Shown: positions 49,273-60,645 of the stretch, one piece after another
How the letters are laid out: each line of letters opens with the position of its first letter
Position numbering within the stretch: position 1 is the stretch's first letter
Origin: Asterochloris sp. CNOR1
Taxonomy: Eukaryota; Chlorophyta; Trebouxiophyceae; Trebouxiales; Trebouxiaceae
Length of the DNA stretch: 64,000 nt
NCBI GenBank assembly: GCA_963969365.1
Contig: OZ017754.1
Location: forward strand, 1,116,001 to 1,180,000
Direction: 5' to 3'
Made by a program: the position numbers and the translations under genes
The notes under the pieces: model-generated
Seen by the model: the letters and a program-made list of their open reading frames with translations, nothing else
The model's database searches: none
Told to the model about the DNA's origin: nothing

Positions 49273-49296
49273 CACCCTGTTGAAATTGCGCGAAGT

Positions 49297-49375
49297 CAGC
49301 TTACAGGTCCATGACAGAGGGGCTGCCCAACAGCTCACCTTGCTGTGTGCTCATCTCGATCCACCCTGTTAGCTG
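49297..49375 (+). promoter_or_regulatory. SECIS-like element in the DUF3253 3' UTR (candidate)
   Basis: It starts 25 bases after the stop codon. Helix I pairs 49297-49307 (CAGCTTACAGG) with 49365-49375 (CCTGTTAGCTG), ten pairs with one U-U mismatch. It flanks a 5' ATGA (49311-49314) and a 3' CGAT (49357-49360), the positions of the SECIS quartet. Inside are a weaker helix (316-323 with 349-356), unpaired AA at 49329-49330, and a mini-hairpin CAGC...GCTG (49331-49345), as in form II elements. Weak points are the 14-base quartet-to-AA spacing, bulges in helix II and a competing GGG/CCC hairpin. Confidence 0.35.
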
Positions 49376-49832
49376 TGCAGTGGCATAAAGATGCTACACA
49401 GCAAGAGAAAGTGGTCAACATTCAACAGAACGCGCACTAGAGAATAGCTTTCCTGTTCTGATTTATTGTGTGAAACAGCTGATTCATTGCCCCGTCTATT
49501 GGCATGCATGACAGACAGCAGCTGTTGGACAGTGCTTCAATGCAGGAAGGTTACTGGAGATAAATGCACTGGGTAAAAGAATGGATCACAGATTCCAGAT
49601 GAGGGCCTTTACAGGGCTGGTAGTAGGCCTGTGTATACCTGTGGCGCACCCTGCGTCACAGCAGCATGTGAAGGACTCCTGCTGCCAGCAATGCAGCAAA
49701 CGTCGTGCACCCCAGCAGGCTCAGACTGGCTGGGGTGCATCTGACGAAAGGTGGTCCTCATCAATCAAAGGAGTATTCTTGGTGGGGGAGTCAGGTGCCC
49801 TGCAGGTCACAAACAACATGGTGCAGGCAGCC

Positions 49833-51250
49833 TCACATCACTGCTGGTGCAGGTCTTTGGGGACAGGATGCCCTGGGGGTGGCAAAGGGGTAGGTGCTAA
49901 AGAAGAGCCAGCGAGTCAGACACACAGAAAAGGATCGTGACAGCATGGGCTGCACTCACACACAGCATAAGCTGCACTGTGAGTCACCTGACAACTGGGG
50001 AAAAGGGGAGGGTCAGACATCCAGTTTTTGAGTGTACCTCGGCTGGCGCGGGAAGATGATGCACAGCAGCAGCTGCAGGCCGCCCAGGACAAAGCCCACA
50101 GCATTGGGCACCCAGATGAACATGTCGCCCACAGCCTGCAGGCCATTGCAGGCTGAGACCATCAAATGGGCTCGAACATGTGGCTGGCTGACATGCAGCG
50201 AGCTTGATGCCTCTGCGTTTTCAGGTGACCACTTGATGGGTACACATTTGCAGATTGACTCTGCTGCCGTGGTCAAAGTTGCTGTGCTGTGTGCTCATCA
50301 GCAGCGCACAGGAGCAGCAGAAGCTGGCCGTGCACTGCAGCTGGGTTCTGTGATGCAAGTTGGGCTGCACTACCCTTCAAGATCCAATGTCTCACCCTGC
50401 CATAAACCACCCAAAGGGTGCTGTTGATGACGTTCATCATGCACATGGGCCAGTACAGGGAGGCTGAGCTCTTGGTGACCAGTACGGTCTTGACTGTGGA
50501 CAACGGTGCAGAGTAGTACAGCAGCAGGACGAAGTTGGCAGCAATGCCCCTGCACCAACATTGGATATTGCGTGAAGTGGCGCAGGAGCTTGCGAGACAG
50601 TTCAGCCAGAACAATGTATTGCACCTGGCTGGCAAGCTGACTTGGGCGAGGCATAGGTCATAAGAAAGGCTGTGCCTCAGGGCTTGGCTGTGCCTGAAAC
50701 TTACGCAGTTGACCCTTGCTATGGGGGGAAGCAGGGCTCACCATGCCAGCTTGATCTCATCTGCATCCAGCGTCACAACTGAGGTGCCCAGGGCCACTCC
50801 GCTGAGCAAAGTGGCAAAGAAAATGGTCATGAAGAGGAGGGTGTTTCTCATCTGCAGGCAGGCATGCAGTTTTGAGGGATCAGCAGCTTAGAACCCAGAC
50901 AGAGACCAGTACTCACCGCCTCATCTGCCAGGCCATATGCGCTGAAGAGATAATACAAGCCCAGCAGCACTCCAGGGTCATTAGCAAGGAACACAAATGG
51001 ATCTCTGGTGACCACCGCATACGTCGTCCATGCGCAACAATTGAACACGATGAAAACAAAGGGCAGGGGGTTGCAGGCCTGCAGAGCATCAGTGGTACTG
51101 AGCAGCGTCAGGATGATGTCAAAGCTGAGACAAACCTTTTGGGGAGCAAAGGCTTACCCCGAGCTGTCCTGACTTCCTCATCGCTCTTACTGAGGGAAGT
51201 GAGGCAAGCCACATGGCACATGCTATGACGACTCCCAACGCAGGTGCCAC
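49833..51250 (-). CDS. SWEET sugar transporter (5' exon unresolved)
   Basis: Six minus-strand exons join in phase: 51250-51158, 51078-50917, 50851-50742, 50549-50396, 50135-50038 and 49896-49833 (TGA). They code about 226 residues; a short 5' exon with the start codon is not placed. Hydrophobic helices of the two MtN3/saliva triple-helix bundles are evident: ALGVVIACAMWLASLPSV, NPLPFVFIVFNCCAWTTYAV, GVLLGLYYLFSAYGL, FMTIFFATLLSGVALGTSVV, then YYSAPLSTVKTVLVTKSSAS, MNVINSTLWVVYG and WVPNAVGFVLGGLQLLLCII. The NPLPF and (Y/S)APL motifs are SWEET hallmarks. It is a uniporter for mono- or disaccharides in the plasma or an internal membrane; the substrate cannot be told. The terminal exon is inferred from phase and acceptor only. 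Confidence 0.88.
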
Positions 51251-52366
51251 CTGCAGCAGATGGGAAGGCTGGGCCCCATGCAGGGAACAGGCACATGGGC
51301 TTGTGCCTGCAACATCAGCCTGCCATGCATGCACGCGGCAAAGAGGGGTGCAGCATTCGGAGAAACGGCTCTTGGCCAGGTGATGGAGCAGATAGCAAGT
51401 GGCAGTGCTGGCTTTTGATGTGTCAGACAAGACGTGATATGCAGAATGCAATTGAAGATGTGATGCACAGAATGCAGTTGAAGGCGGCCCTCTGTGATGC
51501 AGCTGGGCCTGCATGCAGCATGCGCAAGCTGCTGCCACCATGATGTGTGATGCAAGCAGCCTGAAGGCCACTGCCGTAGCATGAATGTGCAATAAAGGCC
51601 CGTCAAGTTCAAGGTGTGGGGCTCCTGGCATACGATGCATGAGAGCCCTAGGGGCAGCCCGCCAGGGTGACAGGAAGACTGATATTCATGCTCTCAGCAA
51701 TCAGGCAAAGTCATCAGCCCAGGCATGGCGCTGAGTGCACACTCCAGCACAGCGCTCGCCTTGGTCATGAAGACACTGGCTCCCTCTCCCTGTCCTCCAT
51801 CGCTCTTGTGAAAGAGTGCATCCATCATGCTACACGGGCCTCGGCTGTCAAGGCGGGCGTTTACCCTGAATAAAATAATCTAAAAATCTATGGACTCACC
51901 TATGTCTCCAGTTCACATCCATATATTGCCCCATGGCTGCTGTGTCAACCATACTGTATTGGTGGCTTGCACAGCTTGAGGGCTGCATTTCAGAGACAGG
52001 GGCGATTGAGTGCGTTATGGACATGACCACCACCCCTACAGTGTAAGAGACAGCTGGCCTGCAACGCATCTGGCTGCTACGCAGTCGACAGCTGAAAGTA
52101 TGCAAGTGTATTTGTTGCTGTTAGTTCTGAAATGTACAGCACAGCACTGCAAGACCCACAGTACAATAGAGGCGTGCACATTGACTTTACGAGACATCTT
52201 GAAGGCACGGTAACATATCTAGTTGTCAAGCTGTGCAGGAGGGCAGCAAATCTGACAAGCATTGATTTCAACAGGGGCTTGTGCTGTTCAATTTGATTGG
52301 CAGCGCCTGATCACAGCAGGAGGTGCAGCCTGAAGCCTGGCTTACGACTCAGCATCCAGGACTGGC
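51251..52366. other. Intergenic region between SWEET and the kinase
   Basis: No exon with family similarity is seen over this 1.1 kb. It should contain the unplaced SWEET first exon and promoter and the kinase 3' UTR. Confidence 0.4.
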
Positions 52367-55300
52367 TCAGCATGGCACACGCTCAAGCATCTCAAGAACC
52401 CTCTGAAAGTTGGGCCGAGCCTCAGGGTCGGAGTCCATGCACGCCAGCCCAAGCTCCTACAGTAACATGAATGACAATCTTGAGGTGCTGTGAGAGAGTC
52501 ATAACACATGCAGCTTTCTGCGGGCCAGCCCGAGCTCCTGCAGCCACTCTGCAGAGGCGCATGCCACAGCTTGAGACAGTTGCTTGCAGCTCAACACAAG
52601 CTGCTGCAGCCACACAGGTGCCATTTGAGCTTCTGCGCAAGGGTCCCAGCCAGGGCAGCTGCTTGCTGGTGGGTGCCTTATGCTGTTTGCAAGGTAAATG
52701 TCATAGTTCAGTCAGCTGCACAGACTGGTGCAAAGCCCTGGCTCTGCACGCAACCAGCTGACAGGTGCCACAGGGTCGCAGCTGGCAGCCCTGCTGAAGG
52801 GAAGAGCTTTGCACCTTAAACTCGGCTGGCGTGTCCTCAGGATACTGAAGCCGTTTCTTCTGAATGGTCACATGGAAAATAATCTGCATCTGCATGAGAC
52901 CGCCCCATGGCCGCTGGCCTGCAAACAGAGGCATACAGCTCACACTTGGAGCACAAACACTGCTGCAGCACATCTGAGTCTTTGGGGAGTGCATGCAGCA
53001 GGGCTGGTGGCCAGCTACAGGCAGTGTGCTGCAGCTTGCCTGTGAACATCTCCCAAAGCAAGACACCAAAGGAGTAGACGTCACATGCCTTGATGAGCTG
53101 ACCTGCAGGGCAGCAGATCTCACCCTTTTGAACCTTGTGGATGCAGCGCGTCGTACGCAGCCCGCACAGAGATCGCTTCAGCTTGCTGGGGCAGAGGCTG
53201 ATTCAGCTTTGTCAGCCCCCTGTTTCTGCCAACTTCTGTACCCCTCTTGTGACGCTACGCTGACCACACTGCGACGCTGGCCGAAGGTAAAGCTTCAAGC
53301 CAGTGCAGCTGGGCAAACTTGAGGGGAGACGTGCTGCCTGACCCCTCACAGCCCATCCATCACCACAACTCAGCAGCATGTGAGTTTCCCACCTGTTGTC
53401 AGAAGCTCTGGCGGCATGTGGGTCACAGTGCCATAGGTCCCCGTGTTGACAGCCTCTGAGCCCAGCATCCTGCTGAGCCCGAAGTCAGCCACCTTGGCTG
53501 TAAACCCCCGCTCATCAGTGTCGCTGCTGATGAGCAGGATGTTACCGCCAGTGAGGTCCCCGTGCAGCACGTCGCGGCTGTGCAGGTACATCAGCGCGCT
53601 GGCAATCTCACGAGCTGTGTTCCTGCAGGGGGCAGGATGTGACTCAGCTGCGGCGCACGGGACCTGCAGGGGAATGCCAAGCAAGTGCATGAGCGCGCTG
53701 GCACCCCCGCAGGCCCTGCTGCTGCCTGCAAGACCATGGCCTGCGGGATTGCCACTGCAAGGGCCACTGCAAAGGGCAGCATCTCGCAAGTGGTGCTGCA
53801 GGGAAGAGACAGTGAGAAGTGCCCTGCTGTGGGTATGCAGGGCAGACAGGCAGCTGGCAAGCTTCTGTTTGGCGTGCTTCTACAGACACAACAGCTGCAG
53901 CTCACATTAGGTGGCAGGGCTGCACTGCTGAGCTTGCAGGTGCTCAGCCAACAAGCACAGCTGGCAAGCCAGAGACTGCATTGCGGCAGCAGTGCTGAGC
54001 GGTCTGGGCCAGTGAGATGATTCACTCAAACAAATCCAAGACACTCACGTTATTGCCTTCATGTTAGGCTGTGGAGGCCCCTCGCCGGCCGCGCGGGGCA
54101 GAAAGAAGGTCCCCTTGTCAACAGAGTCCTGTAGCGAGCCCCTGCAGAGAGAAAGCTGGAGCCCTTCAATCCGGTGGAGGTCAGCCGACCAGGAACATCG
54201 TGCTGCATCATGAGGTGAGGCAGAGTCAACATGTGGCGGCAACTGGGACTGCGGCAACATGATGACTGCCTGCACCGCATGTTCTGAGGCCGCGCCACCA
54301 ATCAGTCTCTGGAAGCTGCAAGTTTGGTCCTTGGGCAGGCAATCGCAGCTTGCCCTACCTGTCGCAGAACTCCAGCACAAGCCAGGACTCCAGAAACCGT
54401 TTGCCAGCATAATCTTCCTTCCCCTGCAACAACAGGCAGGCAGGCTCGCATCAGTAAGCCACTTGCTCGACACAGCAGAAAACCTCTCCTAGCAGCACAA
54501 TCTGTGTCCCAGCTGCAAACCTGACCCAGCCAGCTGCCTGATGGCAGCCTCTGCAGATGCACGCCTGCCACGCTCTAAGCCGCCATTGCCTCAATCTGTG
54601 CATTGAGCAGTCTCGCTGCCCCCACTGCCTTCCATGCAGCCACGAAGCCTGTCTGCACAAGGCCTGTCTGTCTGTGCACAGCAGAATTCACTGACATAGG
54701 CATCAGACTTGCAGGCCAGCACAATGCCTCCACAACACGCATGCAGCAGAGTCACTGCCAACAGTTGCAACAGGCTGGATGACATCATACCGCCATGGGG
54801 CGCACTACAGACTTGTAGGTCTGCACAATGTTGGGGTGGGAGAGGTCCCTGGAGAGCATGCCCTCCAGCTCCCCGGCCTTCCCCCGGGTCTGTGGGGACA
54901 GGCTGCCAGCCCCGCGCGTCAGCGTCTGGCCCTGGTCCCCGGCAATGACGTCTGATGACGCCGCTCCCAGAGAGGCGGGGCTGTCTGGGCTGAGCTGCTG
55001 GGTGTGCTGGATGACCTGCAGGGGAGCAGGTAAGGTGACGCCAGGTGTTGGTGTGTTACCAGAGACAGGGCGCTGCCTGGGTCGGGCTGCCCAGGTGTCC
55101 TGAATAACCCACAGAAGGCGCTTGCTGCTGCTGCTATGTCCTGATGAACTGTGTGCTTCGTGCTGGTGTTGTCTGGGCCGCAGAGTGCCTGTGGTGAAAG
55201 AAAGGCAGACTGGAGCTGGCAGCTCAGATGTGACTGAACAACGCTGGCACTCTGCTTCACCTGCTGCCCAGAAGCACAGGCAAAACTGCTGCTTTGCTTG

Positions 55301-58300
55301 TTGGCAGTTGTCCTGGTCAGGTCTACCAAGCGGAAGACTTGCAGGAAGAGTTTGCAGCAGTGTGATCCCAGGGGGTGCCCTCGACGTGCAGCCCCGCAGG
55401 CAGAGAAACAGCTCATGGGCAGGGTGCTCACATGCACCACAACAGCTGCCCTGATCCAAGTGCTGTGGCAGACATGTGCTGGGGCCACTGCGAGCTGTGC
55501 AGCCAACAAACATGCGGGAGCTGCTCAGAGGAGCTGCCTGCTCGCCAGCAGCCGCGGTTGCCCCATTCTACATCGCACTGCAGACCTGGCCAAAGGCACC
55601 CTGCCCCATCAATACTAACATGCCAGGAGACCCCATTTAAGGCAGCAAAGCATTTTGCCTCAGTGGCAGGAGCTGGCGCCCCCAGCTGCAACCTGCTGCC
55701 CACAGTCACCACCCCGATGAGCAAGGGCATAACAGCCGCTCAGACACCAGCGGCCTGCCCACCTTCACGGCAACAGCAGCCCCATTCCACATGCCGCGGT
55801 AGACCTTGCCAAAGGCGCCCTGTCCCAGCAGCGGCCCCAGCTGCACATCGTGGAAGGGGTCCTGCCTTTCCACAGCCTGCAGGGACTCCTCATCAGCGGC
55901 CAGGTCAGGGCTGGGCTCCACCACAGCAAAGTAGTGCATCCCTACAGCAGGCAAGTGGTTCACCTCAGCTCAAAACAGACAATGTGTGCAGCTCCGACAT
56001 GCGGTGCAGAGGGCCAAGGGCCACACCCCTGCAGCAGAGTGCACTGCCCCGCAAAGTCATGGAAGCAGGCAGCAGGCCCAATACAGTGCAGGGCATCTCT
56101 GCAATGGGATGGCATTGTATGGAGCCCATGGGGCAGCAAAATGGCAGCAGGAAGCTGCTTTGGGATGCCTAGGGCAGAATAGACGATCAAGTGGAATGAC
56201 TGGGCTTGTGAAGCTGACTTGCAGTCACAATGTAGGCATCAGTGAAACAGGAAGATAAGCTCTGCAATGCTGCATGTTCACTCAGAAGCTCCTGCTATGA
56301 TGTGCACAGAGCAGTGCTCAGCCCTGCTGCATCAAGCATTGAGGGGATGTTTGCAGCGCTGCTCTCGTGGCACGACCTGACACGCAGAGAAACTCACCTG
56401 CATGGGTGCCAGCCCACTCCACGAAGCCTGGGATGCCAATGGTTGGCATATCAGCATCCAGCTGGTCACTCCCTGCCGGCCTGCAGCCAGCCAGCCAGGT
56501 CTCAAGCACTGCACAAAGCATTTGACAAGAGGGGAGGCAAAGGCACTCTGTGAACAGCAGCGCTTGAGACTTGCCAGGTGCTGGGAAAACATGCGGTCTC
56601 GAGCTGATAGGAGCATGTTGTGGTGATGTGATGCACTCGCATGCAGGGCTAGCCTCACTTGAAGTGCGCAGTGAAGCGAATGGTCTCTGCGCTGGTGGGT
56701 GTGCGCTGCACCAGGTTCAGGTCAAAGCTGGACTGCTGATCAACCTGCTCCTGGGCTGCCTTCATGGCTGCTGCCTGCAATGGCCAGATGCAAAGGTGGT
56801 GATTGTCCTGTGCACTGTGACTTGCCACCACGTCCGCTGTGTGCACAGGCAGCACTGCTCACTCGCTGCCAGAGCCCCTCTGTCAGTGCTGTTTGGCAGT
56901 GGCTGAGGCCTGTGCAGTAGCCCACAAGTTATGGTGCACCGATGATATGATGGCTACTCATGCAGTACTGCTGGCTTTGGCTGCTTTCACAGGTAGGCCA
57001 TGAAAGCACACATGAGTGCCTCGCGGATGCCTGCAACTTCAGCAAAGAAAGCTGCTTGTTCTGATAATCAACATTGCCTACACACTGCCTACATGAGCTG
57101 CTATGCGCCCATTGTTGTGCACCACCTGGGCAACAACTTTGGCACTGCCGCGGCCGACACCGTATGCATAGCAGCCCAATTAGCGCACACTGACGCATCA
57201 CAGCCCATTCATGTGACGCAGCAGGTGCTCATGTCATCCCCAGCTCTGGCAGCTTGACAGAGCTGCCCCAGCGCGACCAGCTCAGGAGGTTCCTGTAGCA
57301 CACAGACCATATGAAGACCATAGGAACTCATATTGTTGACAGCCCTGGCAGGTTGGTCAGCTACACCAGCACTCCGCCCAGCCCGGGCAATGACTGCGCA
57401 TATGCTGCCACGATGCACAAGTCTCCTGAGAAGCTCACATCATGCCTAGTCTGGCATGTTGCCAGCGCTGCCCCCGCACCCCACTCGACCCAGGCCAAGA
57501 CAGTCGAGTCACTTGCAGGACTCACTTCATCCCCGGCCCTGGCAGGTTTACAGAGCTGCCACATTGCCCCGCCCAGCCCCTTCTCCCGCTGAATGCCTGT
57601 GATGGTGACCCAGGCATCATTGACGAACACAATGCTCCAGTCGCTGGTGGATGTGTCCACCAACATGATGCCCTGGGAGAAGCAGTCCAGCGCACGCAGG
57701 AGGCCGCTGGTCTGGCGGGACAGGCGCATGGACTCGTTGGCCTGCAGGTGGGGTCACGATGTAAACAAGGATGCGTCAGGCTGCAAGGGGGCGAAAGGTG
57801 TCAGATGCTGTGGCTTGGGGCTGGGCAGGCGACCCAGTCGCTGCGGCCAGACCAGCACGCAGCCTGGACACTGGGCATGGCACCAGATGAGTAAGCAGAC
57901 TGCGATCTGAAGACCAACGTCTGCGGCAACCACACTGGGCCAGGAGGACAGGGGCAAGGAGCCTCACCCGAAGCTTCTCCTTCTCGATCTCCCGGACCAC
58001 CACCTCGGCGAAGTTGCACAAGAGATTGCAGCTCTCCGCATCAAAGTGCCGAGGTTTCTTGTCAATGACACACCTGCAGCGAGGGGGAGGACGGGCAAGC
58101 TCAGTGCATCAGCAGCAGACAGGCCCCTGATGCTGAGCGCTTTGTACAGGCATCAGAGGGAGCCCCATGGAAGGCAGCTGGCAACCTGCAGCTTAGCGCT
58201 GCGCACAAGTGCTGTGTGCAGGCCACCCAGTGAGCTTAGGCAGTGCTTCATTGACGTTCTAGATCGTGCTGGCCAAGAGGCACTCCCACTGACCACGCAA

Positions 58301-59976
58301 GGCAGTAACGTAGTGCCAGACTGAGCAGGATGTATGACTCACAACGAGCCTAGGCGATGCCCAGTGGAAGTTACAAGGGGAGCGCCAGCATAGAAATTGA
58401 TGTAAGGCTCCCCTGTGACTAAGGGATTGTCCTGAAACCTGCAGCAGAGGGTGGATGCTGAGCTGATCGGCGCCTTGCAGAGCACTTCACATGCACACAG
58501 TTGCCCTACAGAGAATGCAGAGTGGGGCTGTAAGTCACAGCCTCTGGCAGCGCATGCACGCATGCAGCTCATGCCTTGCTCCCGTCCAAGGTCAGCCGGA
58601 TGCAGGCAGCTGAGCAGACTCAGGCCAGACTGTTTGCATGTCGGCATCAGGATGCCCAGTAGAAGCAAGACGCTGGAAGCTCCAGCAGCAGGCAAACATG
58701 CTGGTTCCACATGCAGCAGGAGCCCCTGCGCATGGCTCCTGCAGGCTGTGCTGCCAACCAGCCCTCACCTGATGTCCTGCGTGGCGTCTGGCACCACCAG
58801 CACCTCAGGGTGCTGCGGCAGCAGCGTCCATGCGCAGAAGGAGGACGCGCGGTCAGTGCAGTCGGTCTGGAGGCCCACCACAGACTTGAACCACTGGCGC
58901 TCTCGGTCCACCAGGGAAACCAGGGCAATGGGCACGTCAAAGATGCTGGACACCAGCTTGGTCACCTGCAGCATGGCACTCTCTGTGTCAGGGGGCTTGC
59001 TTGACGGCAGCTTGGTCCACCTGAAGCAGAGCAACACACTGTCACAGAGGCTCTGCCTGTGGGAAAGGGCAGGCATGGCAGTTGGCTGTGCTCAGAAGCC
59101 TGAAAGTCAGCATCAAGGAGCACATGCCATTGCTCGACAGTGTGAGGTCCAATGCAGTTGGCTACCAGGAGGAGAACAGTTCCAGCTGATCCTGCTTTAG
59201 CATGGTTTGTAAGGCGCCTCAAGGCTGCAGCGGGACATGCAGGGAGGGATGTGCTGTTTGAGTGCCATCTGAACTGACATGCATAGCCACTGCGCCCAGC
59301 CAACCCTGCTGCCTCAGAGGGCAGCAAGGGCCCCAGCCAGACACTGCGCTGGCATGAGCGCCTTAAATCGCGACCTCCTGCTGCGCTAATGCTAGACTGC
59401 AAAGCTCTGGCTGGCGCCGGCAGCAGAATGCCTGTGAGACTATGACTGTGGTGTTGGGGCAGCAGGCAGACAGTTTGTTGTCCTTCCCCCGCAGCACTGG
59501 ACACACCACATGAACACCAGGTGTGGCGCAGATGTGATCCCGTGAACAGGTTGGGCGGCTGTGCTCTCAAGCTGGCCAGCACAAGGTGCTCACATCGTCA
59601 AAATTCTGGTCTCTGGCCGTGTCCAGTATCTTTAGGCTGTCCAGCTCCTCCTGCCGGGCCGCCGCATTGGCAGGCAGGGGTGCCCCCCGGCGCGGATCGA
59701 AGGGCTGCGGCATCCCCAGATTGGGGTCATCCTGCAGAGCAGCCTTGGCATAAGTGCATGGACCCCTGCATCATACTATGCAGCCTTCGACGGTTGAAGT
59801 CATCTTGCAGAGCGAGACTGGGTTACAGGCTAAGTAGGCTGGAGGGCAAGGGCCTCCCCTGCGCGCTTATGGGCTGCACCGCTTGAGGTCATCCTGCAGG
59901 GCAGCCTTGGCACAAGTGCGTGCACACCTGCATGGTGATCTGCTGCAGCCTCATGTTGTGGTCATTGAGGGCAGCG
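52367..59976 (-). CDS. GAF-PAS-TKL (Raf-like) protein kinase, N-terminus incomplete
   Basis: Sixteen minus-strand exons join in phase to about 682 residues: 59976-59928, 59731-59594, 58965-58769, 58438-58343, 58073-57968, 57741-57526, 56774-56659, 56480-56398, 55941-55763, 55015-54791, 54423-54359, 54141-54049, 53622-53393, 53102-53040, 52918-52815, 52456-52367. GAF domain: [52 protein letters not shown]-like domain: [26 protein letters not shown]. Kinase: [16 protein letters not shown], catalytic [13 protein letters not shown] (HGD in place of HRD), [36 protein letters not shown]. The long linker between subdomains II and III (SSDVIAGDQ) is Ser/Gly-rich. A cytosolic sensor kinase is likely; the GAF resembles small-ligand or redox sensors. 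Confidence 0.9.
52524..52547 (-). repeat. Decayed copy of the kinase last-exon 5' junction
   Basis: GCCAGCCCGAGCTCCTGCAG mirrors GCCAGCCCAAGCTCCTACAG at 52443-52462, which covers the acceptor of the last exon. Confidence 0.8.
55549..55610 (-). repeat. Decayed copy of the kinase P-loop exon
   Basis: GCCCCATTCTACATCGCA, then GACCTGGCCAAAGGCACCCT resembles GCCCCATTCCACATGCCG, then GACCTTGCCAAAGGCGCCCT at 55779-55821 (encoding [13 protein letters not shown]). It lies about 220 bp away in the next intron. Confidence 0.85.
57228..57272 (-). repeat. Decayed copy 1 of the PAS exon 3' junction
   Basis: CATCCCCAGCTCTGGCAG and ACAGAGCTGCC align with CATCCCCGGCCCTGGCAG and ACAGAGCTGCC at 57528-57560. 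The copy spans the exon end next to the donor. Confidence 0.8.
57341..57386 (-). repeat. Decayed copy 2 of the PAS exon 3' junction
   Basis: GCCCTGGCAGGTTGG and CTCCGCCCAGCCC align with GCCCTGGCAGGTTTA and CCCCGCCCAGCCC at 57537-57580, a second copy in the same intron. Confidence 0.75.
59001..59026 (-). repeat. Decayed copy of the GAF exon 5' junction
   Basis: GGCAGCTTGGTCCACCTGAAG resembles ACCAGCTTGGTCACCTGCAG at 58952-58971. Using it as the acceptor breaks the phase with the upstream exon, whereas 58965 keeps it. Confidence 0.7.
59794..59925 (-). repeat. Two decayed copies of the pre-GAF exon acceptor flank
   Basis: GAAGTCATCTTGCAGAGC (59796) and GAGGTCATCCTGCAGGGC followed by AGCCTTGGCACAAGTGCGTG (59885-59922) repeat GGGGTCATCCTGCAGAGC and AGCCTTGGCATAAGTGCATG at 59723-59760. 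Confidence 0.85.
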
Positions 59977-60330
59977 CTGGGGTGAGCACAGGGGCAGGCT
60001 GGAGCATGCAGCTGGAGTCTTGGAGGCCGCAACCCGCCTCAGGGCAGCATTGGACAGGAAGCAGGGATCAACTGGCTGTACGAAGGAGCAGCTGGTCCTG
60101 ATGGCAGCTCACAGTACAAGGGGTGCGCTGCCAGCGACCCTCATAGCTGGTGGGTGCCTGCACCACTTGAAGGCAGCAGCTATGCACCCAAATGGGCGTG
60201 TGTCTGCGCACACACCGCATCCTGATGAGGTGCACAATCCAGCTTTGCTAGGCTGTAGGCACCTAAAGCCCCACCGCAGGCTGTGAGAAAGCAACACCAC
60301 TCATTCTGCGTCTCTGTGCAGAGCTCGCAC

Positions 60331-60645
60331 CGCAGCAGCCGTATCGCCCCGTTCTGCCAACGGCTGCGCCTCACTCATTCGCCTTGCCAGCACTGCTGCT
60401 GCCTCCGCGTCTGAATCGCTGCTGCCTATACCGCTCACTGCAGTGCCATTTGGCCTCTGCCCGGCATGGGTGGCCCCTGCAGCTAAGCTGTTGGATCCTC
60501 TGTCCGAGCGTGCACTGTCTGCACGACATAGCTCAGACTTCTGCCTGGGCTGTGGCTTGGTGTCAGCGGCTTCTTGAGCGCCGCCCTTGATCTGCTGCTG
60601 GCCCGCAAGAGGCTCGGTGCCCTTTCTGGGCACGTGTCTTGACTC
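60331..60645 (-). CDS. Candidate N-terminal exon of the GAF-PAS kinase
   Basis: An open minus-strand frame encodes a low-complexity, Ser/Gln/Ala-rich segment (for example SGIGSSDSDAEAAAVLARRM). It sits directly upstream of the kinase exons. It contains a plausible donor at 60330 and a plausible acceptor at 60646. Its phase does not connect directly to the exon at 59976, so a further small exon or different borders are needed. No start codon was found in the frame. The stretch 60646-61185 beyond it shows nothing recognisable. Confidence 0.4.

Noticed and set aside
58966-59020. A longer GAF exon using the acceptor at about 59020
   Set aside because: That border puts the exon out of phase with the upstream exon ending NFDD. 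The acceptor at 58965 restores phase and gives the expected [14 protein letters not shown] order. The outer site is one of the decayed junction copies.
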